From: Yinghuangia soli
GTDB taxonomy: Bacteria > Actinomycetota > Actinomycetes > Streptomycetales > Streptomycetaceae
DNA length: 64,000 nt
Assembly (NCBI RefSeq): GCF_021502675.1
Contig: NZ_JAKFHA010000022.1
Coordinates: 1-64,000 of the forward strand
Reading direction: 5' to 3'
The number at the start of each line of letters is the position of its first letter. The stretch's first letter is position 1. The notes under the pieces were generated by a model that worked only from the letters and a program-made list of their open reading frames with translations, searched no databases and was not told where the DNA came from. The position numbers and the translations under genes were made by a program. Below are positions 38,692 to 47,234 of this stretch, piece by piece.

Positions 38692-38697
38692 ACGGTA
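38692..38697 (-). promoter_or_regulatory. -10 box of probable leaderless promoter (exonuclease)
   Basis: TACCGT on the minus strand, then CCCTGCC and the ATG. This fixes the exonuclease start despite the open upstream frame. Confidence 0.5.
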
Positions 38698-38832
38698 CGG
38701 ATCCGCCCTGACACCGGTGCGGGCACCCCTCCCGGACGGCCGCCCTCGCGCGGCGCGGGATGATGGTGTGCGACCCCTGACCGGGGTCCCGAGGAATTCC
38801 CCCCCGCAGCATCCAGAAGAAGAGGAACGTGC

Positions 38833-39093
38833 ATGTCGATTCCGGCCCCCACCGAGGCGACCCGGTGGCGCTGCTCGCTGTGCGGCAACCTGACGCGGTT
38901 CGACGTGACCCGGACGACCCGGGCGGTGGAGTTCGTCCACCTCGACCTCGCGGGTGAGCCCCGGGTGGACGAGCGCGAGGTGCTGGAGGACACCATCGAG
39001 TCGGTCCGCTGCCGCTGGTGCCAGGCCACCGACTCGGTGCAGCTGGTGCCGCGCCCGGACGCCGACGAGAAGGACGACACGCCCGCCGAGTAG
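38833..39093 (+). CDS. small zinc-ribbon-like protein
   Basis: An 86-residue protein with CSLCGN near residue 14 and CRWCQA near residue 60, a probable four-Cys zinc site. The segment between is acidic (EFVHLDLAGEPRVDEREVLED). AAGAGGAA before the ATG supports translation. It is divergent from the exonuclease. The family is unknown to me; it could bind nucleic acid or a partner. Confidence 0.8.
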   Translation: MSIPAPTEATRWRCSLCGNLTRFDVTRTTRAVEFVHLDLAGEPRVDEREVLEDTIESVRCRWCQATDSVQLVPRPDADEKDDTPAE

Positions 39094-39308
39094 CACCGCG
39101 GCGCCGCCCGGCCGCAGGCTGTCCGCACGATGTGGCACTTTTGGGGTGGCGGACGCCGTACGCGACGCGGCACGCTTGCGGGCCGGGTTGTGCATCTTTT
39201 CGGCATCGGCCCGGGGAGGCGTGTCCGCCCCTCCGGGCGGGCAGGCCATGATCAGGAGCAGTGGCGAGCCGGGCGGGGAGACCGGGCGGCGACGGAACCG
39301 GAGGAGCA

Positions 39309-41051
39309 GTGGGCGAGTCGGACACACGTGCCGAGCCGGGCTACCTGGCCCGCGGCTCCGCCGCGTCCGCGCCCGAGCCCGCCGGCTCCTGGACGACCGG
39401 GCCGAGCTGGACCCCGCCGACCGCAGGTTCCTACACCCCGCCCCGCAGCGGCACTGCGGCCGACAGCGCACCCGGAACCGGTGCAGCGGGTGCGGACGGC
39501 AGTTCCGCCCCCGGTGCCCCGGGCGACCAGGAGGCCGAAGCCCAAGGCGACGGCGCGGAGTCGTCCGGCAGCGCGGCCCGCAGCGCGTCGAACGGCGCGG
39601 CGGCGGATCCCGCGGCCGACGGTGCGCGCGCCGCAGATGCGGCCGGCGACACCGCATCGGCCGGCCCCGACTCGACTGATGCCGATGCGGACGGTGCTGC
39701 TTCGGACGGCGGCGGGCACGGGGATGAGCACGACGACACCGCCGAAGGCCTGCAAGGGCCGCTGCCGGACGGTGTGCGCCAGCGGGTGATCGCCCTGGCC
39801 GCGGACGGGCTCGGGGCCATGACGGCCGACGAGATCCCCGTCCCGCTGCGCCAGTTCGCCCGCTTCACGCCGTCCCGCCGGGCCAAGCTGGCGGCCACCC
39901 CGCTGGCCGGCGTCCTGGAGAACGACCCGGTGTTCCGGCAGCGCATAGCGGAGCGTCTGCGGCGCGGACTCCCCGACCTCGCGGCCGCGTTGGACGCGGG
40001 CCGCCCGCCCGCCGCCGCGGATCCGCTGGATGTCGCCGCCGCCGCGTACCTGCTGCGGCCGCGCGGCTGGACCGCACTGCTGGACACCGCGGGCCAGGCC
40101 GCCGAGAAGGCCGCCCAGGACCGGGCGGGTGCCGAGGCCGCCGCGGTCGTCGACCGCCTCGAATCCGAGCTGGGCACGCTGCGCGCCACCGCGCGCGCCG
40201 AGCAGGAGCGGCTGCGCACCGAACTCGACGAGGCCCGCAAGGAGACCGAGCAGCTGCGCCGCCAGGTGCGCGGCCTGCAGGGCGGTGCCAAGCACGCCGA
40301 GAAGGAAGCCAAGAACGCGCTGTCCGAACTCGCCGCGGTACGAGCCGAGGCGCAGGCGGCCATCGCCGCCGCGGACAAGGAGACGCGGCGGCTGCGCACG
40401 CGCGTCACCGAGGCGGAGTCGGCACTCGAGGCCAGCCGCCGGGCCGCGCGCGAGGGCCGCAGCATGGAGGACACCCGGGTACGCCTGCTCCTGGACACCG
40501 TCCTGGAGGCCGCGCAGGGGCTGCGCCGCGAACTGGCGCTGCCACCGGTCGACATCCGCCCCGCGGACACCGTGGACGCGGTCGCGCCCGAGGGCGCCAG
40601 CCCGAAGGACATCGCCAAGCGCGCCCTGGAGGGCGACGACCCGGCGGTCCTCGACCAGTTGCTGAGCCTGCCGCAGGCGCACCTGGTGATCGACGGCTAC
40701 AACGTCACCAAGACCGGTTACCCCTCGCTCGCGTTGTCGGAGCAGCGGGTGCGGCTCCTCGGCGGACTGGCGGTCATCGCCGCGCAGACCGGCGCGGAGA
40801 TCACCTGCGTCTTCGACGGCGCGCAGCTCGACGCACCGGTGCTGCTCGCGCCGCCGCGCGGCGTGCGGGTGCGGTTCAGCAAGGCGGGGGAGACCGCCGA
40901 CGAGCTGATCCGCCGCCTGGTGCGGGCCGAACCCCCGGGCCGGGTGGTCATCGTGGTGTCGTCGGACCGCGAAGTGGCCGACGGCGTACGCCGGGCCGGG
41001 GCGCGCCCGGTGCCGTCGACCATGCTGCTGCGCCGCCTCGCCCGCGGCTGA
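39309..41051 (+). CDS. NYN-domain (YacP-like) protein with coiled coil
   Basis: A 580-residue protein. About 150 disordered Ala/Gly/Asp/Ser residues come first, then a helical domain (GVRQRVIALAADGLGAMTAD onward), a long coiled coil (about 270-400) and a C-terminal NYN/PIN-like nuclease domain (about 455-580). VIDGYNVTKTGYP holds the first catalytic Asp, TCVFDGAQ and VSSDREVADG the others. It probably cuts structured RNA. The GTG follows GGAGGAG. It stands alone. Confidence 0.88.
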   Translation: MGESDTRAEPGYLARGSAASAPEPAGSWTTGPSWTPPTAGSYTPPRSGTAADSAPGTGAAGADGSSAPGAPGDQEAEAQGDGAESSGSAARSASNGAAADPAADGARAADAAGDTASAGPDSTDADADGAASDGGGHGDEHDDTAEGLQGPLPDGVRQRVIALAADGLGAMTADEIPVPLRQFARFTPSRRAKLAATPLAGVLENDPVFRQRIAERLRRGLPDLAAALDAGRPPAAADPLDVAAAAYLLRPRGWTALLDTAGQAAEKAAQDRAGAEAAAVVDRLESELGTLRATARAEQERLRTELDEARKETEQLRRQVRGLQGGAKHAEKEAKNALSELAAVRAEAQAAIAAADKETRRLRTRVTEAESALEASRRAAREGRSMEDTRVRLLLDTVLEAAQGLRRELALPPVDIRPADTVDAVAPEGASPKDIAKRALEGDDPAVLDQLLSLPQAHLVIDGYNVTKTGYPSLALSEQRVRLLGGLAVIAAQTGAEITCVFDGAQLDAPVLLAPPRGVRVRFSKAGETADELIRRLVRAEPPGRVVIVVSSDREVADGVRRAGARPVPSTMLLRRLARG

Positions 41052-41076
41052 CCGCCGCGTCGTCCGCGCCCCTTTC

Positions 41077-41114
41077 TGCGAGCTGTTCCGCGAGCTCTTC
41101 CCGCGAGCTCTTTC
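41077..41114. repeat. 12-bp tandem repeat, three copies
   Basis: TGCGAGCTGTTC, CGCGAGCTCTTC and CCGCGAGCTCTTTC follow head to tail 26 bases after the NYN gene stop. With CGCGGGC downstream the last copy can fold into a weak hairpin, so it may serve as a terminator. Confidence 0.7.
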
Positions 41115-41289
41115 GCGGGCCCGCTCGCAATCCCCCGCAAGCGCTCCCGCGCCCCTTTGCACTACGTCCCATCTCGACTGCCGTGGTTGACATGTGACGT
41201 TGTGTCAGTGCCCGTCCCTACCGTGGATGCCACGAGTACTTCGCTCCAACGGAAGCTCAACGGATACGCAGCGGAAGGGGTGGACGACC

Positions 41290-41718
41290 ATGTGGGTCTG
41301 CTGCCGTACGTGCCGTGCCCGAGGACCGGCGTGTGGCGATTGCGCGGTGCCCGAAATTCTGTCCGATAAATCGGACTTTTCGGATCAAAGTCATGACTCT
41401 CGGACGGCGGCGCCTGCCTGCCGACACGCTCTGACTCGGGTGGGAAATCCCACAAAACGGCGTTCCGGCACCGATACGGGTGATTCGCCCGTAGGGCGGA
41501 ATTCCGGAATTGCCGGATGCCTCGAACTGGGTCCGGAAACCCTGGAGGCCATCGCGGCACTCGCCGCCGAAGGGCTCGGAAAACCCCTGCGCTACGAGCC
41601 TGACCTGCGCGAAGACCCGCCTCCGCGCAGCGTTCCGGAGGCCCGGACGCCGCCCGCGCCGGCCCCGGCGGCACGCCGGAAGCCGCCGCGAAAATATGAA
41701 CAGATGGTCGCCCTCTGA
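41290..41718 (+). CDS. Cys-rich small protein, function unknown
   Basis: A 142-residue protein starting WVCCRTCRARGPACGDCAV; five or six cysteines in the first 20 residues suggest a metal site. The middle is Ser/Thr/Arg-rich and low in structure, and the end (LELGPETLEAIAALAAEGL) resembles the C-terminal helix of a small CxxC family common in Streptomyces. AAGGGG nine bases before ATG 41290 supports this start; the frame is open to 41194. The codon use is less G/C-rich than neighbours. The call is moderate. Confidence 0.5.
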   Translation: MWVCCRTCRARGPACGDCAVPEILSDKSDFSDQSHDSRTAAPACRHALTRVGNPTKRRSGTDTGDSPVGRNSGIAGCLELGPETLEAIAALAAEGLGKPLRYEPDLREDPPPRSVPEARTPPAPAPAARRKPPRKYEQMVAL

Positions 41719-41855
41719 CCACGTTCCGTGCCTCCGGAAGCCTTAATCCGAGGCTTTCTCGTAAAACTTTGCGGATTGATTTGAACGGATCAAGGCCGGG
41801 TCACTAATGTCTCTGGCTGAGTGCCCGCGCGGACGACCGCCCAGCCAGGGTGGCG

Positions 41856-42005
41856 GCGGGGGCTCCCGCCGAATCCGGCGCGGCCCACGGGGGGCCGGTC
41901 CGGAACCGGGGACCCGGTTCCCTGGGGTGAATCGGTGCGGCATGCCGCACTGTAGGGCTTGCTTCCAGCCCGAACCCGTCAGCTCACCCGGTAGGCGGCC
42001 GGAGG
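41856..42005 (+). ncRNA. ydaO-type riboswitch (cyclic di-AMP)
   Basis: Leader of the NlpC/P60 gene. CGCCGAATCCGGCG at 41868, the GGAACCGGGGACCC stretch, CCTGGGGTGAATCGGTGC and the 3' block TAGGGCTTGCTTCCAGCCC, CGAACCCGTCAGCT, ACCCGGTAGGCGGC are the conserved ydaO elements as I know them. In actinobacteria this RNA commonly precedes cell-wall hydrolases and turns expression down at high c-di-AMP. The ribosome site (CGGAG) lies directly after it. Confidence 0.9.
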
Positions 42006-42024
42006 AAGAACGGAGTTCGCCTGC

Positions 42025-43110
42025 GTGGCGTCCCATCGACGGCCCAAGAAGCCGAGCAAGGCGCGCGTCGGCGTCCTGACCGCCGCCGCGGCCACCGCGG
42101 TCGCGCTGTCGCCCGGCATGAGCCAGGCCGACCCCGCACCGTCCAAGGACCAGGTCAAGGCTCAGATCAACGAGCTGACCCACCAGGCCGAGGTGGCCAC
42201 CGAGGAGATGAACGGCTTCCAGGAGAAGTCGGAGCAACTCCAGGGCCAGGTCGCCCAGATCCAGGAGCGGATCGCCAAGGAGCAGTCCGACCTCCTCGCG
42301 CTGCAGGGCACCATGGGCGCGATGGCCAGCGCCCAGTACCGCAGCGCCGGCATCGACCCGACGCTGCAGCTGCTGCTCTCCGAGCAGCCGGACGAGTACC
42401 TGCGCAAGGCGTCCGCCCTCGACCAGGTCACCTCGCACCAGGCCGAGTCCCTGGTCCAGATCCAGGCGAAGAAGCGCATCCTCGACCAGGAGCGCGCCGA
42501 GGCCTCGCAGAAGCTCGGCCAGCTCGAGGAGACGCGCAAGAACCTCTCGGCCAAGAAGGCCGAGGTCGAGGCGAAGCTGCAGAAGGCGCAGACCCTTCTC
42601 AACACCCTCACCAAGGCCGAGCGCGACGCGATCCTCGCGGACGACGGCCACGGCGAGTCGGCCACCGACCGCGCCTCGCGCGACGACACCCGCACGCCCA
42701 CCTCGCCGAAGCCGTCGGCCAAGCCCGAGGTCGAGGCCCCGAAGGTCGACGTCCCGGTCTCCGGCCGGGCCGGTGCCGCGGTCGCGGCCGCCGCGGCCCA
42801 GATCGGCAAGCCGTACGTGTACGGCGCCACCGGTCCCAGCTCGTTCGACTGCTCGGGCCTCACCGGGTACGCCTGGAAGCAGGCCGGCGTCACGCTGCCG
42901 CGCACCTCGCAGTCCCAGGGCGGCGCCGGACGCAGCGTCCCGGTCTCCCAGATCCAGCCGGGCGACATCGTCATCTACTACAGCAGCGCCTCGCACGTCG
43001 GGATCTACGCCGGTGGCGGTCAGATAATCCACGCGCCGAAGCCCGGCACCAACGTGCGCTACGCCCCGCTGAACTCGATGCCGGTCAAGGACGTCCGCCG
43101 CATCTCCTAG
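42025..43110 (+). CDS. NlpC/P60 peptidoglycan endopeptidase
   Basis: A secreted 361-residue hydrolase. The signal peptide (about 1-37, ending SQADPAP) is followed by a coiled coil (about 45-200), a Pro/Glu linker and the NlpC/P60 domain with Cys 276 in SFDCSGLTGYAW and His 324 in SHVGIYAG; HAPKPG carries the third residue. It cuts peptide stems of peptidoglycan, in the RipA/CwlO manner, with the coiled coil likely an autoinhibitor or FtsEX-type contact. It lies behind the ydaO riboswitch. Confidence 0.95.
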   Translation: MASHRRPKKPSKARVGVLTAAAATAVALSPGMSQADPAPSKDQVKAQINELTHQAEVATEEMNGFQEKSEQLQGQVAQIQERIAKEQSDLLALQGTMGAMASAQYRSAGIDPTLQLLLSEQPDEYLRKASALDQVTSHQAESLVQIQAKKRILDQERAEASQKLGQLEETRKNLSAKKAEVEAKLQKAQTLLNTLTKAERDAILADDGHGESATDRASRDDTRTPTSPKPSAKPEVEAPKVDVPVSGRAGAAVAAAAAQIGKPYVYGATGPSSFDCSGLTGYAWKQAGVTLPRTSQSQGGAGRSVPVSQIQPGDIVIYYSSASHVGIYAGGGQIIHAPKPGTNVRYAPLNSMPVKDVRRIS

Positions 43111-43150
43111 GCAGCGCACCGCGCACGCCCCGGCCCTGCGCCACGCACAC

Positions 43151-43173
43151 GGCCGGCCCGCCCCGGGCCGGCC
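43151..43173 (+). terminator. hairpin after NlpC/P60 gene
   Basis: GGCCGGCCCG and CGGGCCGGCC, a perfect 10-bp stem around CCC, 41 bases past the stop. Confidence 0.7.
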
Positions 43174-43206
43174 TGCGCTCGGCGGGTGCCTCCGCGTGCG
43201 GTCTCG

Positions 43207-43212
43207 TACGAT
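43207..43212 (+). promoter_or_regulatory. -10 box of probable leaderless promoter (gluzincin gene)
   Basis: TACGAT, then six bases (CAGTCC) and the GTG at 43219. No ribosome site is present. Confidence 0.6.
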
Positions 43213-43218
43213 CAGTCC

Positions 43219-44610
43219 GTGGACGACCGGAGCCTGACGGCGCGACGGATCCCGCGGTGGTTCCTGGCACTCGTGGCGTTCTGCCTCGTGGTCGCCGCCG
43301 GAATCGCCCTGGGAAACCTCAGCCTGGGCGGCAGCGGATCGAGCCCCCCGCGCGCCGCTGCGAGCGGCACCCCGGAACCCGGGCAGGCCGCCGACCGGCC
43401 CGCGGGCACCGGCCGCCTGGACGTCACCCGCCACGACGAGATCGTCCGGCTGCTCGAACGCCGGGCCGCCGCGGTGCGGGACCGCGACCAGGCCGCCTAC
43501 CTGGCCACCGTCGACCCGCAGGCCACCGCCTTCCGGGCGGTGCAGGCGGCCTCGTTCGGCAATGCCGCGCAGATCCCCTTCGCGTCCTGGGACTACGAGC
43601 TCGTCACCCCCGATGCATTCACTCTTCCGGCGGTACGCCGCGCCGAACTCGGCGGCACCGCCGTCTTCACCGCGCACGTGGACCTCGCGTACCGGATCGC
43701 CGGCCTCGACGCCGCCCCGCTGCGCAGCCCGCAGTTCCTCACCTTCGTGCAGCGCGACGGCGCCTGGTACATCGCCGCGGACGGCGACGGCGCGGCGGCC
43801 GGGCAGCCGAGTGCGGCCCAGGTCTGGGACCTCGGCCCGGTGACCGTGCTGCAGACCAGGTCCGGCATCATCCTCGGGGTCGGCGCGAACGCCGACCTGA
43901 GCGCGTACCAGAAGGACGTCGAGACCGCGGTCCCCGACGTCACCGCGGTCTGGGGCCCGGACTGGGCCGGCAAGACCGTCCTGGTGGTGCCCGCCGACCA
44001 GGAGCAGATGGCCGAGCTGCTCGGCGCCGAACCGCAGAAGTACGCGCGCATCGCCGCGGTCACCACCGGCGAGCGCGGCGCGGGCCCCGACGAGGCGGCC
44101 GCCGACCGGATCATCGTGAACCCCGAGGCGTTCCGCGAACTGGGCACGGTGGAGCGCCGGGTCGTGATGACCCACGAGATCGCCCACGTGGCCAGCCGGG
44201 CGGCCACCCGCAACTGGACGCCGACCTGGCTCTCCGAGGGCTTCGCCGACTACATCGGGTACCTGAACTCCGGGCAGACCATCCGCAGCGCGGCCCCCGA
44301 ACTGCGCCGCGACGTGCGGGACGGCAAGGTGCCCGCGCAACTGCCGTCCGACGAGCAGTTCGAGACCACCCAGGACTCCCTCCCGCAGGCCTACGAGATG
44401 GGCTGGCTGGCCTGCCGCATGATCGCCGAGCAATGGGGCGGGACCAAGCTCGTCGACTTCTACCGCGCGGTCGGCGCCCCGCCGGCCGGCGGTGCCGGGC
44501 CGCCCGACCAGACGGCGCGGCTGGCCGAGGCGTTCACGTCGGTGCTCGGCACCACGCCCGCGGAATTCACCGCCAAGTGGGTCGCGTACGTGAAGGCCCA
44601 GGTGAAGTAG
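43219..44610 (+). CDS. membrane-anchored zinc metallopeptidase (peptidase MA-like)
   Basis: A 463-residue protein with an N-terminal signal anchor (WFLALVAFCLVVAAGIALG). An NTF2-like region (about 70-205) follows, then a gluzincin domain with HEIAH (H319, E320, H323) and WLSEGFADYIGY supplying the downstream Glu ligand. The catalytic part lies outside the membrane. Substrate is unknown. The GTG at 43219 is chosen because TACGAT precedes it by six bases; the frame is open to 43186. Confidence 0.85.
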   Translation: MDDRSLTARRIPRWFLALVAFCLVVAAGIALGNLSLGGSGSSPPRAAASGTPEPGQAADRPAGTGRLDVTRHDEIVRLLERRAAAVRDRDQAAYLATVDPQATAFRAVQAASFGNAAQIPFASWDYELVTPDAFTLPAVRRAELGGTAVFTAHVDLAYRIAGLDAAPLRSPQFLTFVQRDGAWYIAADGDGAAAGQPSAAQVWDLGPVTVLQTRSGIILGVGANADLSAYQKDVETAVPDVTAVWGPDWAGKTVLVVPADQEQMAELLGAEPQKYARIAAVTTGERGAGPDEAAADRIIVNPEAFRELGTVERRVVMTHEIAHVASRAATRNWTPTWLSEGFADYIGYLNSGQTIRSAAPELRRDVRDGKVPAQLPSDEQFETTQDSLPQAYEMGWLACRMIAEQWGGTKLVDFYRAVGAPPAGGAGPPDQTARLAEAFTSVLGTTPAEFTAKWVAYVKAQVK

Positions 44611-44644
44611 GCCGCCGCGGTCGGCCCCCGCACCCGGTGCGCCG

Positions 44645-44650
44645 TACGAT
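44645..44650 (+). promoter_or_regulatory. candidate -10 box of the M48 protease gene
   Basis: TACGAT, about 55 bases before the ATG at 44705, giving a leader of about 48 bases. Confidence 0.4.
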
Positions 44651-44704
44651 CGCGGAGCCGGGCGATGGCCCGGCGTCGCCTGCCGCGGAGGGGGAGAAGG
44701 ACCG

Positions 44705-45994
44705 ATGAGCGGCCAGAAGGTGCTGGTGCTCTGCCTCGCGGTCACCGCGGTCGTGCTGCTGGCCGCGGTCGCCTTCACCACGCCGTGGCGGCCGCTGCCG
44801 GACGTGCCCGGCGGGGCGACCGCCCCGGACGCGGCCCGCGACTTCTCCGCGGCCGAGATCGCCCGCGGCCGGGCCCTCGCCGAACAGGCCCGCCCGCCGG
44901 TCTACCTCGCCATGGCGCTGTCCTTGGCGGTCACGCTGCTGCTCGGGCTCACCCCGCTCGGCGCGCGCCTGGTCACCGCGGTGGCCCGGCCGTTCGGCGG
45001 CGGCTGGGTGTGGCAGGTGCTGCTCGGCGGACTCGCGCTGCTGGTCGTCGGCCGGCTCGTCGCGCTGCCCTTCGACGCCCGGCTGGAGGTGGTCCGGCGC
45101 CGGCACGGCCTGTCCGTGCAGACCTGGCCGGGCTGGTGGCTGGACCTGGCCAAGGGCTTCGCGATGTCGTCGGGGCTGCTGCTCGCCGTCCTCGTCGCGT
45201 TCTTCGCCCTGCTGCGGCACTGGCCCCGGGCCGCCTGGCCGATCGCGGCCGGGGCCGGCGCGCTGCTCGTGGTGGCGATCTCGTTCCTCTACCCGCTGCT
45301 GGTCGAGCCGGCGTTCAACAAGTTCCACCCGATGCCGGACGGGCCGCTCCGCACCTCGCTCATGCAGCTGGCCGAGAAGGACGGCGTGCCGGTCGAGGAC
45401 GTGCTGGTCGCCGACGCGTCGCGGCGCACGACCGCCTTGAACGCCTATGTCTCCGGCTTCGGTTCGACGCGCCGCATCGTCGTGTACGACACGACCGTGC
45501 AGACCGCGACCGCGCGCGAGATCGAGCTGATCACCGCGCACGAACTCGGCCACGCCAAGCGCAACGACGTCCTGCACGGCACCTTGATCGGCGCCGCCGG
45601 ACTGGCCGCGGGCGTCTGCGCGGCCGGGCTGCTGGTGACCTGGCAGCCGCTGCTGCGCCGCGCGGGGGCGGACAGCGCGGCCGATCCGCGGGCGCTGGCA
45701 CTGCTGATGGCCGTGGTCGCGGTGGTCGCCACGCTGTCCGGGCCGGCCCAGATGCTGATCAGCCGCCGCCTGGAGACCCGGGCGGACGTGCACGCTCTGG
45801 ACCTGACCCGGGACCCCGAGGGGATGATCGCGATGCAGCGCCGGCTGGCGCTGGCCAACCGGTCCAACCTCACACCGAACCCGGTGCTGCACGTCCTGTT
45901 CGGGTCGCATCCGGCGACGGTGGACCGGATCGCGCTGGCGCGGGACTGGGCGCGGCTGCACGGGGAACCGGTGCCGGCCAGTCCGCGGCCGTGA
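44705..45994 (+). CDS. M48 family (Ste24/HtpX-like) membrane metallopeptidase
   Basis: A 429-residue integral membrane zinc protease. The HELGH motif is H279-H283, and a third ligand is expected in RRLETRADVHALDL. Six or more membrane helices surround it (for example KVLVLCLAVTAVVLLAAVAF at the N-terminus). The NAYVSGFGSTRRIVVYDT block is typical of Ste24. In bacteria it may clear misfolded membrane proteins. AGAAGGA lies before the ATG. Its last 125 bases overlap the converging GT87-like gene. Confidence 0.93.
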   Translation: MSGQKVLVLCLAVTAVVLLAAVAFTTPWRPLPDVPGGATAPDAARDFSAAEIARGRALAEQARPPVYLAMALSLAVTLLLGLTPLGARLVTAVARPFGGGWVWQVLLGGLALLVVGRLVALPFDARLEVVRRRHGLSVQTWPGWWLDLAKGFAMSSGLLLAVLVAFFALLRHWPRAAWPIAAGAGALLVVAISFLYPLLVEPAFNKFHPMPDGPLRTSLMQLAEKDGVPVEDVLVADASRRTTALNAYVSGFGSTRRIVVYDTTVQTATAREIELITAHELGHAKRNDVLHGTLIGAAGLAAGVCAAGLLVTWQPLLRRAGADSAADPRALALLMAVVAVVATLSGPAQMLISRRLETRADVHALDLTRDPEGMIAMQRRLALANRSNLTPNPVLHVLFGSHPATVDRIALARDWARLHGEPVPASPRP

Positions 45995-47150
45995 ACTCCG
46001 GTTCGCGCGAACCGTTCCACAGCCGCCGCGCGGACCAGACCGCCGCGGCGACCAGCAGGACGTTCCGGGCCGCGAGCACCGCGACCGCCTGCGGTTCGCT
46101 CGCCGCCAGCCAGCCGAACCACACCGGGAACTCCCAGGTGGTCAGCGGCACGGCGAGCAGGATCAGCACGGCGGCGGGCCGCTGCGTGGTCTCGCGCCGG
46201 GTCAGGCACACCGCGGCCAGGCCGATCAGCCACACCATGTACTGCGGGCTGAGCACCCGGCTGGTCACCACGAAGAGCAGCACCGCGGTGAGCGCCGCAT
46301 CGGGCATCGTCGCGTGCGTCCAGCGCTGCGCCTGCCGCCGCCACAGCAGCAGCCACACCAGGTCGAGTGCGCTGGCCGCCAGGCAGATCCGGCCGGCCGC
46401 CGCGATGTGCGGGCCGAGGAACTCCATCGAGCCGTAGGTGAACCGGGCCTCGCCCGACCAGCCGTACGCGCGGGCGATGTGGAACGGCGTGGCCGCCACC
46501 GCCTCGATCTCGATGCCGCGGTCGCGCTGCGCGGTCACGAAGTCGAAGGCCCCCGGCAGCGCCGCGGCGAAGCCGAGCACCACGGCACCCGCACCGACCA
46601 GCGTCCACAGCGCCGCCTCGTACAGCCGGCGCCCGCGCGGCGCGCCGATCAGCAGCAGCACCGGCCACACCTTTATGGCCGCCGCGACGCCGGTCAGCAC
46701 GCCGCTCACCCGGGGGCGGGCGGCGCACGACAGCGCGGCGACCGCGAGTGCGGTGACCAGCAGGTCGTACCGGGACAGGATCATCGGGCCGAGCACCGGC
46801 ACCGCGGCCACCCACAGCATCGCGCCCAGCCGCGAGGGGCCGCGCAGCAGGAAGACCAGGGCGGCCAGGTCGGCCGCCAGCATCAGCGTGAAGAACGCGG
46901 TCGGGTAGGACAGCGGCAGCAGACCCGGGAGGAGCAACGCGCCCGCGGCGCCCGGCGGGTACTGCCACGTGACGTCGCCGATCGGGAAGGACCCGGCGCG
47001 CAGGATCTCGTACCAGCCGAAGTACGTGTACCGGACGTCGTCGGTGACGATCGGGTACGGGTTGTACAGCACGCCGAGCGTCACCAGGAACAGCCAAGCG
47101 CGCGAGACCGCCCACGCGGCGGCGATGCTCCAGCGGGATTCGCGGCTCAT
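45870..47150 (-). CDS. GT87/DUF2029-like polytopic glycosyltransferase
   Basis: A 426-residue protein with about ten membrane helices and a short acidic motif after helix 1 (TDDVRYTYFGWYEIL), typical of polyprenol-phosphate-mannose-dependent GT-C enzymes. WQYPPGAAGALLLPGLL and MILSRYDLLVTALAVAAL match the GT87/DUF2029 group. It may add mannose or arabinose to envelope glycans. The C-terminal 50 residues are Pro/Ala/Ser-rich and overlap the M48 gene. ATG 47150 has GAGG upstream; 47210 is an alternative. It is divergent from pimB. Confidence 0.85.
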   Translation of the reverse strand: MSRESRWSIAAAWAVSRAWLFLVTLGVLYNPYPIVTDDVRYTYFGWYEILRAGSFPIGDVTWQYPPGAAGALLLPGLLPLSYPTAFFTLMLAADLAALVFLLRGPSRLGAMLWVAAVPVLGPMILSRYDLLVTALAVAALSCAARPRVSGVLTGVAAAIKVWPVLLLIGAPRGRRLYEAALWTLVGAGAVVLGFAAALPGAFDFVTAQRDRGIEIEAVAATPFHIARAYGWSGEARFTYGSMEFLGPHIAAAGRICLAASALDLVWLLLWRRQAQRWTHATMPDAALTAVLLFVVTSRVLSPQYMVWLIGLAAVCLTRRETTQRPAAVLILLAVPLTTWEFPVWFGWLAASEPQAVAVLAARNVLLVAAAVWSARRLWNGSREPEFTAADWPAPVPRAAAPSPAPARSGPPSPDATRTGRAAPGSV

Positions 47151-47234
47151 GCTCTCCTCGTCGCTGCCCGGTCGCACCTGCCGCCCTTCGGCCGTCGTGC
47201 GCGCCACCATAACGTCTGAAATCATCGGGACCCG

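Noticed and set aside
41187-41192. Perfect TTGACA that could start a promoter for the Cys-rich gene
   Set aside because: No TANNNT lies 16-19 bases downstream; the nearest (TACCGT) is 26 bases away.
41743-44781. Minus-strand frame of 1012 codons opposite the NlpC/P60 and gluzincin genes
   Set aside because: It mirrors the codon bias of two well-supported plus-strand genes and the riboswitch; no domain or ribosome site was found.
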